Of a DNA stretch of 64,000 nt, positions 52,628 to 61,144 are shown piece after piece; within the stretch, counting starts at the first letter, position 1; each line of letters opens with the position of its first letter. The position numbers and the translations under genes were made by a program. Source of the DNA: Flavimarina sp. Hel_I_48 (GTDB taxonomy: Bacteria > Bacteroidota > Bacteroidia > Flavobacteriales > Flavobacteriaceae); contig NZ_JPOL01000002.1 of NCBI RefSeq assembly GCF_000733945.1, positions 444,001 through 508,000 of the forward strand, written 5' to 3'. The notes beneath the pieces are model-generated. The model searched no databases. It was not told the origin of the DNA and saw only the letters and a list, made by a program, of their open reading frames with translations.

Positions 52628-55474
52628 ATGCGATTCAGATCCTTATTTTTTCTATTTCTTTTTATTTTCAGTGCCACTTTAATTGCTCAGAAATCTGGTG
52701 ATTATGTATCAAAAACACCGGTTTCAGGTGGTTTTTCGCTTATTTCTAAAGGTAAAACGCCTGATTTACTGGTAAGCGAAACAGATTTTCCGGGCATTTT
52801 TCGCGTAGCGGAAGATCTGCAAAATGATATGGAAAAAGTAAGCGGTACAAAACCAGAACTTCTAAAAGAGAAAAAAGCGGCAGAAAACCTTATTATCATT
52901 GGCACTTTGGGCAAAAGTGAACTTATTGATGATTTGGTTCAAAAAGGTAAAATCAACACCGATTCCCTTACCGGAAAATGGGAGAAATTTACCGCTCAAA
53001 TCGTGAAGAATCCAATGGAAGGCGTAAAGCAGGCATTGGTCATTGCTGGGAGCGACAAACGCGGTACTATTTACGGGATGTACGACCTCTCCCGGCAACT
53101 GGGTGTTTCACCATGGTATTTCTGGGCAGATGTTCCGGTGGAAAAAGAAAGTGAACTGTACATAAAACCGGGGATTTATACCTGCGGCGAACCCAAGGTA
53201 AAATACCGCGGTATTTTTCTCAATGATGAGATGCCCGCGCTGGGCGGTTGGGCAGATGAGAATTATGGCGGTTTTACGTCAGGATTTTATGAACACGTTT
53301 TTGAACTCATCCTTCGGCTTAACGGGAATTATTTATGGCCTGCCATGTGGGGGCGTATGTTTTATGTAGACGACCCAAAAAATGCCGCCCTGGCCGATGA
53401 ATATGGCATCGTAATGGGCACCTCACACCATGAGCCGTTGGCTCGCGCACACGCAGAATGGGATCGTTTTGGCGAAGGTGCATGGGATTTTTCTAAAAAT
53501 GCAGATACGCTTACCAAATTCTGGACCGAGGGGATGCAGCGCCGTGGGAATACAGAAACACTTGTCACTGTAGGGATGCGCGGAGATGGTGACGAACCCA
53601 TGACACAGGGCACGGCCATAGATCTTCTCGAAACTATTGTTTCCGCGCAACGGGAGATCATCAGTGAGGTGACAAGAAAACCTGCCGAAGAAACGCCGCA
53701 ACTGTGGGCACTCTACAAAGAAGTACAGGATTATTATGATCAGGGCATGCGCGTGCCCGATGATGTAACGCTCTTATTTTCTGATGATAATTGGGGAAAT
53801 ATCAGAAAGTTACCTGAATTGAATGCTGAACCCCGCAAGGGCGGTTATGGTATTTATTATCATTTTGATTACGTGGGCGGCCCGCGCAATTATAAATGGA
53901 TCAATACCACGCAAATTGAACGAACCTGGGAGCAAATGCACCTCGCTTATGAATATGGTGTGGATGAAGTGTGGATCGTAAATGTGGGCGATTTAAAACC
54001 GATGGAATTCCCGATTTCCTTTTTTCTGGATTATGCCTGGGATCCCGAAGCTATTGATGTGTCAAACCTTCAGCAGTATTATACCGACTGGGCAGCGAAA
54101 ACGTTCAATGATCAAAAAACGGAAGAAATCGCCGATATTTTGAGGAAATGTACTAAATATAATTCCCGCCGCAAACCGGAAATGATTGACACCACCACCT
54201 ACAGCCTTTTTCATTACAATGAAGCCGAACGCGTGGTACAATCTTACGATAGCCTTGCGGCGAAAGCCAAAAAAGTAGGAGAAGATTTGCCCTCGGAATA
54301 TCAGGATGCGTATTATGAGTTGGTTTTATTCCCGGTGCTGGCCAGTGCAAACCTCAATGAACTGTATGTTGCTGCCGCTAAAAACCATTTATATGCCAGC
54401 CAGGGACGCGCTGCCACAAACATGTATGCCGAAAAAGTAAAGGAACTCTTTAAAAAAGATGCCGAACTAACCAATTATTACAATACGCAGTTAGCAGATG
54501 GCAAATGGGATCACATGATGTCGCAAACCCATATAGGCTATACGTACTGGCAGCAACCGGAAGAAAATACGATTCCCCCAACGAAAACAACCGAACTTCC
54601 GGAAGAAGCCTCTTTGGGAGTAGCGCTATCAGGTACTGAACAATGGTGGCCGCACGCAAAGGGAGAGGCACAACTACCCATATTTTATAATTTCAAAGAT
54701 CAGAAACAAACGATAACCGTATTCAACCGCGGACAAAAAAACCTTGATTTTACCCTAAAATCTGTTCAAAAATGGGTGATTTTACCTGAAAAACAGCAAA
54801 AAACGGCACTTCAAAAAGAGATTCCGGTTGGCATTGATTGGGAACAGGCTCCCCCGGGAAAAAGTGAGGGAACTATTATAATTTCTTCTGGTAAGGAAAA
54901 GGTTTCCATAAAAGTAAGTATTGAGAATAAACCGGTTGACACTCTTGAGGGCTTTCAGGAAGAGAATGGCTACATTGCTATCGCTGCACCTCGTTTTTCG
55001 GCAAAAACGACTGAAAACGGCATAAATTGGATGATTATTGACAATCTGGGCAAAACAGGTTCTGCCATCACGTCCATGCCGGTTTCTGTAAGTACAAAGC
55101 AGATAACCGCTACTTCTCCCCGTTTAGAATATACGATTAACCTTGAATCTGCCAACACGGTAGAAGTGCACGCTTATTTCTCTCCCACATTGAATTATAC
55201 CAGCGGTGACGGACTTTACTATGGTATTGCCATAGATGATGAGCAGCCACAACTTATTAATATACATACGGATAAGAGCGCCCCGGGCTGGAATAAATCG
55301 GTCGCTGATAACATTAAAGTTCTCACTACAAAACATAGTATTTCAAAACCTGGAAAACATACCCTAAAATACTTTATGGTTGATGGTGGCGTGGTGCTGC
55401 AAAAAATAGTAATTGATACCGGTGGTTTACGAAAAACTTATTTAGGACCTCCTGAAAGTAAAGTTGTGAAATAG
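52628..55474 (+). CDS. GH115 xylan alpha-1,2-glucuronidase
   Basis: A 948-residue exported enzyme (signal about 1-20, LIAQ), starting four bases after the GH10 stop. GH115 signatures include KYRGIFLNDEMPALGGWADENYG, LNGNYLWPAMWGRMFY, GTSHHEPLARAHAEW and YHFDYVGGPRNYKW. GH115 enzymes remove (methyl)glucuronate from internal as well as terminal xylose units, so it complements GH67, which needs a terminal one. The C-terminal third is beta-rich, as is usual for the family. Confidence 0.93.
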   Translation: MRFRSLFFLFLFIFSATLIAQKSGDYVSKTPVSGGFSLISKGKTPDLLVSETDFPGIFRVAEDLQNDMEKVSGTKPELLKEKKAAENLIIIGTLGKSELIDDLVQKGKINTDSLTGKWEKFTAQIVKNPMEGVKQALVIAGSDKRGTIYGMYDLSRQLGVSPWYFWADVPVEKESELYIKPGIYTCGEPKVKYRGIFLNDEMPALGGWADENYGGFTSGFYEHVFELILRLNGNYLWPAMWGRMFYVDDPKNAALADEYGIVMGTSHHEPLARAHAEWDRFGEGAWDFSKNADTLTKFWTEGMQRRGNTETLVTVGMRGDGDEPMTQGTAIDLLETIVSAQREIISEVTRKPAEETPQLWALYKEVQDYYDQGMRVPDDVTLLFSDDNWGNIRKLPELNAEPRKGGYGIYYHFDYVGGPRNYKWINTTQIERTWEQMHLAYEYGVDEVWIVNVGDLKPMEFPISFFLDYAWDPEAIDVSNLQQYYTDWAAKTFNDQKTEEIADILRKCTKYNSRRKPEMIDTTTYSLFHYNEAERVVQSYDSLAAKAKKVGEDLPSEYQDAYYELVLFPVLASANLNELYVAAAKNHLYASQGRAATNMYAEKVKELFKKDAELTNYYNTQLADGKWDHMMSQTHIGYTYWQQPEENTIPPTKTTELPEEASLGVALSGTEQWWPHAKGEAQLPIFYNFKDQKQTITVFNRGQKNLDFTLKSVQKWVILPEKQQKTALQKEIPVGIDWEQAPPGKSEGTIIISSGKEKVSIKVSIENKPVDTLEGFQEENGYIAIAAPRFSAKTTENGINWMIIDNLGKTGSAITSMPVSVSTKQITATSPRLEYTINLESANTVEVHAYFSPTLNYTSGDGLYYGIAIDDEQPQLINIHTDKSAPGWNKSVADNIKVLTTKHSISKPGKHTLKYFMVDGGVVLQKIVIDTGGLRKTYLGPPESKVVK

Positions 55475-55530
55475 GAGCAATTATAATAGATGAGAAAAGG
55501 TAAATTTAATTTTTAAAAAAATTATTTTTT

Positions 55531-55611
55531 GTCAACCTAAATTTGTTTCAGGTTCTCCTGAAATTCCCGAAGTGTGTTATATGATTCTGAAATAAAGCCA
55601 GAATGACGGAC
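55531..55611. repeat. Decayed dispersed flavobacterial inverted-repeat element
   Basis: GTCAACCTAAATTTGTTTCA with GGTTCTC at one end and GATTCTGAAATAAAGCCAGA with ATGACGG at the other resemble an inverted-repeat unit I recall between genes in many Bacteroidota (TTTCAGGTTCTC ... GATTCTGAAA ... AATGACGG). Its ends are imperfectly complementary. Recognised from memory, without a search. Confidence 0.5.
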
Positions 55612-55770
55612 GGGCAGATTCAGAACGATGGATTTCTAGTTGCTAGAATATCCCCGCTATTTTTTCAGTCAAAATTATGTTGATGTACAGCATTTTAGCT
55701 TCCATTTTTTTGATTTAAAAAGAGAAAACTATAGCTGTTTTCTATCTTGCGCAAAGCACCTACAATTAAA

Positions 55771-55821
55771 AATCCATCATAAGAAGATTATTTTATGATA
55801 ACAATCTTGTTATGATGGATT
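55771..55821. terminator. Terminator hairpin between GH115 and GH10 genes
   Basis: AATCCATCATAA (55771-55782) pairs with TTATGATGGATT (55810-55821), with further pairing of AAGATT and AATCTT inside. It lies 19 bases after the stop of the minus-strand GH10 gene and can serve either direction. Confidence 0.7.
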
Positions 55822-55839
55822 GATTTGCTTTATAAGCTT

Positions 55840-58035
55840 CTAATCTTCAAGCTCTCCAGTGAAATCCTCACTTACATCGCGACCAGCAAGACCATCAGCA
55901 ACCCCTTTATAGGCATGCTTTCTTTCATAATCAGCATCCCAAACATTTGGGGATTCTTCTGGTAACCAAAATTCATGTTCATCAGCATTGTCAGAAACAT
56001 TCCATAAGGTGATGCCATATTGTTGCTCTGCTGGTATATTTTCACGGTACATATCCAAAACATATTGATACATAGCAGCTTGATCGGCTAATTGCTCCAT
56101 TGTGGGTGATGCAGTACCTAACCGCACATCGAGCTCAGAAATCTTTATCATTTTACCGCTAGCGGCAAGTTTATTAAACATCTCCACAATATTGTCCCTA
56201 TTTGTATCTAGGGAAATATGCATCTGGGTACCAATACCATCAACCATCGCTCCTTGACTTTCTATATATTTGGTATATTCGATCAGTCCATCACATTTCG
56301 CTAAGCTGGCTTCAAGATTGTAATCGTTGATAAAAAGAACATCAGTGGGATTACCGTATTGACGTGCTAATTTAAACGCTTTTACCGCATAATCTTCACC
56401 TAAATATTTAACCCAATAAAAGTCATCTGCGGCTTGATCTGCTACATTACCATCCCGAAGAGTTCCGCCTTCTTTCATAGGCTCATTCACCACATCCCAA
56501 GCGGTAACTTCGCTTTTGTAATGTGTGAGCATTTGAGATATCCAATCTTCCATAGCACCACCGATAAGCTCCTCTTTTTCTTCGTCAGTCTTTTCTATAA
56601 TAATAGGATCTGTACCGGTACTCACTTCTCCATTGGTCAATACTACATTATCTATATAAAAAGTAGTCGCAGATTCTCCAAAATCGAAAATAAATTTACC
56701 ACGATCTGCAACAGAAGGGGTAATGGTTCTTACAATCTGCATCCATGAGGTTCCTACTTCAATGGCTCCAGAATAATCAGCAGAGTAATCGGGACTCTGA
56801 AATTCTACCTGTATGCTAGATGCAGTCTCGGCTTTGATATAGAATGAAAATGTCAATTCGGTACCTTGTTCAAGTGGTGCGTCAAACTCATATACTTGTT
56901 GGGCTTCATAAGATTGAGCAACTGTAGGATTAGTCAATACCATCGCATAACCTGTATCGCCGTATCCAGCCCCTTCTGCAGAAACCTCTCTGGTAGAACT
57001 GTTACCATATCCTGTCCAAGGGTCTAATGTACCCGATTCAAAATCCCCATTTGTGATGAGATTTACTGTTTCAGCTTCAGCATCCAGATCAACAACGCTG
57101 ATATTATTTACATCAATCAAATAAGTTACCCCCGGTAAATAACCCAGGTCAAAATTGAATTTAAAAGTTGTTGCATCTGGCTTTATATCATCTACTGTAA
57201 ATTTTACCTGTTGCCATTGTGAATTTGTTTCAAAAGCCTCAGTAAATTCTCCTCCGGTATTGTACCAATCTTTATATGGATATTGATTCGTCACATTTGC
57301 ATCAAAAGAAATTCGGCCTTTACCGGTTAGATCTGATTTGATGTAAAAGGAGATTTCATACTCATGGCTACTTTCCACAGAAATATCAGGTGTAGCAAGT
57401 TGGAGGTTATAAGGTTCAGAAGAAGATGCACTCGCAATAAGCTGAATAGCTTTGGAATCGCCAGTTAAGCCTTCATTTTCGACAATTGTTATACCATCAC
57501 CAGGATTATTGAGTCCCCATCCATTAAAGCTATTATCTTTTAAGCCTGATAAATCAAGGGAATTGGGACCGCTTGAACCGGGAATTACCGTAGGAGCGAT
57601 CAAGCCGTTTAGGTAATTTGCGTTTTGGTTGGCATGCCATACCAAAGTATGCCCATATACATCAATTCCACCTTCATTTGCCAGTGCCATGAAATTGTCA
57701 ACAGGTTCAAAATTAATTTCACCCTGAGCATTTACCATTGCACCATGTTTCATGGCATAACCTACGGTTACATCGTCAAAGTTTTCATTGACAAGATTCC
57801 TGTAAACATCGTTGCTTGTATACCTATCCATGATAATCCCTGCGCCCAGTACATAATCTGTATATGAATTCAAAACATCATATCTGGTGATCTTCTCTGC
57901 TAATTCTAAGGGCAGTTCAGCAGTAGTGACCTTGTTTTCTTCGGCCCGGTCCTGCCACTCCATAATATCGTCTTCACAGGACGATATAAGTAGGGATATT
58001 AATGCCAAAATGGGTAATAACTTTATGTATTTCAT
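55840..58035 (-). CDS. GH10 endo-xylanase with two inserted carbohydrate-binding modules
   Basis: A 731-residue lipoprotein (signal ending LLISSC, Cys20, followed by acidic EDD, as in surface lipoproteins). The GH10 barrel is split. Its first strands occupy about 40-145 (MKHGAMVNAQGEINFEP, VYGHTLVWHANQ). Two CBM4/9/22-like beta-sandwiches follow (about 160-318 and 325-470), and the barrel resumes at about 485 with acid E518 (TAWDVVNEPM) and nucleophile E634 (KISELDVR). This layout is known for the surface xylanase of Bacteroides and Prevotella xylan loci. It should make the first cuts in polymeric xylan outside the cell. Confidence 0.93.
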   Translation of the reverse strand: MKYIKLLPILALISLLISSCEDDIMEWQDRAEENKVTTAELPLELAEKITRYDVLNSYTDYVLGAGIIMDRYTSNDVYRNLVNENFDDVTVGYAMKHGAMVNAQGEINFEPVDNFMALANEGGIDVYGHTLVWHANQNANYLNGLIAPTVIPGSSGPNSLDLSGLKDNSFNGWGLNNPGDGITIVENEGLTGDSKAIQLIASASSSEPYNLQLATPDISVESSHEYEISFYIKSDLTGKGRISFDANVTNQYPYKDWYNTGGEFTEAFETNSQWQQVKFTVDDIKPDATTFKFNFDLGYLPGVTYLIDVNNISVVDLDAEAETVNLITNGDFESGTLDPWTGYGNSSTREVSAEGAGYGDTGYAMVLTNPTVAQSYEAQQVYEFDAPLEQGTELTFSFYIKAETASSIQVEFQSPDYSADYSGAIEVGTSWMQIVRTITPSVADRGKFIFDFGESATTFYIDNVVLTNGEVSTGTDPIIIEKTDEEKEELIGGAMEDWISQMLTHYKSEVTAWDVVNEPMKEGGTLRDGNVADQAADDFYWVKYLGEDYAVKAFKLARQYGNPTDVLFINDYNLEASLAKCDGLIEYTKYIESQGAMVDGIGTQMHISLDTNRDNIVEMFNKLAASGKMIKISELDVRLGTASPTMEQLADQAAMYQYVLDMYRENIPAEQQYGITLWNVSDNADEHEFWLPEESPNVWDADYERKHAYKGVADGLAGRDVSEDFTGELED

Positions 58036-58099
58036 AGCTTCTTTTTTTAATTATTTTCAACAAATACTATTGAAAATTGAACATAGCATCTTTTATTTT

Positions 58100-59461
58100 T
58101 TATTCAGGAAAATCGGTAACGGTAGGTGTTTCTAACGAAACTATTCTCCAATTATCGGTAAAGACTTTTACGGAAGTGGCTGACGAAAGAAATTCTACAT
58201 CGCTACTCCCTCTTGTGACATCACTTAACTGAATATCAGAGTTTTCAAAGAAGATGCCGAAATTTTTATAAGTGGCCGATTCTCTAAACGCCAATACATC
58301 TTCAAAGGTGTAATCCTCATCATCTTCAAAAAGATAAAAGTCTGTAAAGGGAACGGTAACCGTAGTCCAGCCTTCGGTTTGAAAGGGTTCAATTTCTCCG
58401 TCAACGATCCAGGGTACATAATTATAAACACCACCGCTCCATTCGCCGCCATTGAAATTATTTATTAAAAGAATCTTTAAATAACCTGAACCTTCCCATA
58501 CTTCAGGAACATACACATCAAATTGAAAAGCTACTTCATCAAGTGGCGTTGTCGCTGGAATAAACGGAGTAAACTGAGAACGCCAGTTTTCATTACCGGA
58601 GGTAAACACTTCTGAAAGACGATTTTTAGCCGCCTCAAAAGATTCTATACTATCGGGACGGTGTGGCACATAATTACCCTGTGACACATTAATTTCGCCA
58701 ATAGGGGCAGATTCTAGATTTGCCTGACGGATTGTATTACCAAATTCACCGAGCTCTCCCATACCATCAAAATTGAGGATAATCCCTTCCTTAAAATTAA
58801 AATAGGCTGGAGAATAAGCGGGACCATTTGCAGTCTGAATAAAAAGTGAGCCGCCGCTCTCTGAAACACCTTCAGGCATGGTGACGGTAAAAAACTCTGC
58901 ATCCTCTTCATCGTATGTTATACCCTCTGTCACCACCACATCACCGGGAAAGGTAACGCTACTTACTTCAATTAAACCTGTACCGTATACCGTGATCTGT
59001 TCTCCAGGATTGGGCAATGTATTTGATACACTCGTAATTGAAGGCGGGGAAGATCTGATTTCAAATGGAATTACTATTTCATTATTATCATTTGTTAAAC
59101 GAATGGTATTTCGCAAATCATCTTCTGCTTCTGTAATAGGTGTATCTCCAGAAACGCGTAGTAACATAGATGTTTCTGATACATATACAGGATTAAAAGA
59201 AGTCTGAAATCCATTAATATAAGCCCTTTTCAATCCGGTAAACCCAGAACCTTCAATACGTAAAAGTTGACCTAAACGGGCAAATTCCACTTGTCTATCA
59301 GGCACAGAAGAGTTAACATCTTCAAGATAGACGCCATCAATGGTAATCACTCCCCCAGCATCATCATCGTTGGAACAGGCTGTAAATATCATCGTTATAA
59401 ACAGCAGTCCAAACAAGGACATGAAAATCCAATGGGCTTTAGTTTTACTATTATTATTCAT
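58100..59461 (-). CDS. IPT/TIG-domain surface glycan-binding lipoprotein
   Basis: A 453-residue lipoprotein (signal ending MIFTAC, Cys29, then SNDDDAG). Immunoglobulin-like IPT/TIG segments lie at about 60-230 (RIEGSGFTGLKRAYING, PSITSVSNTLPNPGEQITVYG). The C-terminal half is a beta-rich binding domain (GNYVPHRPDSIESF, EVAFQFDVYVPEVWEGSGYL). It occupies the SusE-like position between susD and the surface GH10, as in other xylan loci, so it is a probable xylan-binding protein. No catalytic motif is seen. Confidence 0.87.
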   Translation of the reverse strand: MNNNSKTKAHWIFMSLFGLLFITMIFTACSNDDDAGGVITIDGVYLEDVNSSVPDRQVEFARLGQLLRIEGSGFTGLKRAYINGFQTSFNPVYVSETSMLLRVSGDTPITEAEDDLRNTIRLTNDNNEIVIPFEIRSSPPSITSVSNTLPNPGEQITVYGTGLIEVSSVTFPGDVVVTEGITYDEEDAEFFTVTMPEGVSESGGSLFIQTANGPAYSPAYFNFKEGIILNFDGMGELGEFGNTIRQANLESAPIGEINVSQGNYVPHRPDSIESFEAAKNRLSEVFTSGNENWRSQFTPFIPATTPLDEVAFQFDVYVPEVWEGSGYLKILLINNFNGGEWSGGVYNYVPWIVDGEIEPFQTEGWTTVTVPFTDFYLFEDDEDYTFEDVLAFRESATYKNFGIFFENSDIQLSDVTRGSSDVEFLSSATSVKVFTDNWRIVSLETPTVTDFPE

Positions 59462-59502
59462 ATCAATTTATTTTTTAATTGTGCTTTATTGATTTTTCAA
59501 TT

Positions 59503-61134
59503 TTAAAACAAGTCTGTTATCCGCTCTTCAGTAAACTCATAAGGAACGGGATCTTCCCTCAACAACGGGTTCTGTACCACTTCAGATTCAGGATAAGGGA
59601 GGATAAAAATACTTTCATCAACAACGCCTACCGCACGAGCAGCAGGATCCTGTGTGTCATCTACAGCGACCGTATTAGTTTCTTCATCATAGGTAAATGG
59701 GGTAATAGTACCTCTTTCCTGAGCGTCTATATAATTAACAACTTCTTGTTGTTGATAATATGATCTGCGTACCAGATCATACCAAAATTGTCCCTCCATA
59801 CAAAGCTCAATCCTTCTTTCATGAAATATGTCATCAAAAGTTAGGCTTGTTTTCTCTGCTAATCCCGCTCTAGAGCGTAAGGTATTCACATACATCAATG
59901 CAGTCGCATCGGTAGTATTTGCGTTGTTTCCCAAAACAGCTTCAGCATAATTTAAATAAACCTCACCTAAACGTAACATATAGGTATTTAAACCTGAATT
60001 TTGCCTTGTGATATCAGGATTATCACTATTTGACCCTACAACACCTTTCTTCACATTTACATAGGTGTTTTCATGATCTACGGTATAACCACCATTTGCC
60101 TGACTTATTTCAGGGTAAAAATCACCATCTGCCATCCAAGTATCCTTACGGCGGGTATCATTACTTTCATATTCTTGCAAAATATCATAAGAAGCTCTTG
60201 TATAAAACCCATAAGCTGCGTCATCACCTGTAATTTCTGAATTCAGCGCGAAAAAAGCCTGATGGGGATTATTTACACCATATTCCCCATTGGGAACCCA
60301 TTGTAGTGCAAACATAGATTCCGTATTGTTGTTGTTTTCAACTTTAAACAAGTCAGCATAATCATCTAATAGTGTATAAGGCCCTTCCTCAATCACTCTG
60401 GCAGCAGCCATTCTTGCCAAATCCAGAAGCTCTTGATTTCGGGTACCACTATTGGGGTTGTCGCTTAGGCCCGCATAAGAAAGGTAAAAACGTGATAACA
60501 TGCCATAAGCGCTATATTTTGTAACACGCCCAGCCTGCCCAGCTTGCTCTGGTAAAAATTTTGCTGCATATTCTAAATCCCTTATGGCAAATTCATAGAC
60601 ATCTGCACGGGGGCTTTTGTTTATAATGGGATTGCTAATAATTTCTGCTTGGCTAGTTGTAATGATTGCATCACCCCATAAGGAAGCCAAATACCAATAG
60701 GCTGTTCCCCTCATAAAACGTGCTTCAGCGATATATGGTGCTTTCAATTCTTCATCAACGGCACTTTCACTTATTGCGGCAATCGTATTATTAGATTGCT
60801 GAATAACGATGTATAATGATCGCCATGCTTCTACCAATGGGCCGGTTAATCCTGTTTCTGTTAAATCGCTAAACGGATAAACATAATCGGAAAAAGGGGC
60901 ATATAAATTATAAGACCGACCGTCGCCCAATCCGAAATAAAACTTATCGTTAAACGAGAACCAAACCCTATTGTATAAAGGTGCGGTTGCAGCCCTAAAA
61001 TCTTCTTCAGATTGAAAAAAGTTTTCTTTCGCTATTTGATCCTGCGGTTCTATATCTAGCTCGTCACTACAGCTGTAAAACCCAGCAAATAGCATTATCG
61101 CAAGAAGTCTATATATTACTTTTTCTGTATTCAT
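59503..61134 (-). CDS. SusD/RagB-like outer-membrane lipoprotein (xylan locus, pair 2)
   Basis: A 543-residue SusD homologue with a lipoprotein signal ending AGFYSC (Cys22). The N-terminal QDQIAKENFFQSEEDFRAAT and the C-terminal TYMLRLGEVYLNYAEAVLG with FHERRIELCMEGQFWYDLVR are typical. It begins ten bases after its SusC ends and precedes the TIG protein by 41 bases, making one operon susC-susD-TIG-GH10. Confidence 0.93.
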   Translation of the reverse strand: MNTEKVIYRLLAIMLFAGFYSCSDELDIEPQDQIAKENFFQSEEDFRAATAPLYNRVWFSFNDKFYFGLGDGRSYNLYAPFSDYVYPFSDLTETGLTGPLVEAWRSLYIVIQQSNNTIAAISESAVDEELKAPYIAEARFMRGTAYWYLASLWGDAIITTSQAEIISNPIINKSPRADVYEFAIRDLEYAAKFLPEQAGQAGRVTKYSAYGMLSRFYLSYAGLSDNPNSGTRNQELLDLARMAAARVIEEGPYTLLDDYADLFKVENNNNTESMFALQWVPNGEYGVNNPHQAFFALNSEITGDDAAYGFYTRASYDILQEYESNDTRRKDTWMADGDFYPEISQANGGYTVDHENTYVNVKKGVVGSNSDNPDITRQNSGLNTYMLRLGEVYLNYAEAVLGNNANTTDATALMYVNTLRSRAGLAEKTSLTFDDIFHERRIELCMEGQFWYDLVRRSYYQQQEVVNYIDAQERGTITPFTYDEETNTVAVDDTQDPAARAVGVVDESIFILPYPESEVVQNPLLREDPVPYEFTEERITDLF

Positions 61135-61144
61135 AATACTTTAT

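Larger units (their letters stand above)
55475..55839. other. Intergenic region between convergent operons
   Basis: No gene is supported in these 365 bases. They hold a dispersed repeat (55531-55611) and a terminator hairpin (55771-55821). Confidence 0.6.
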
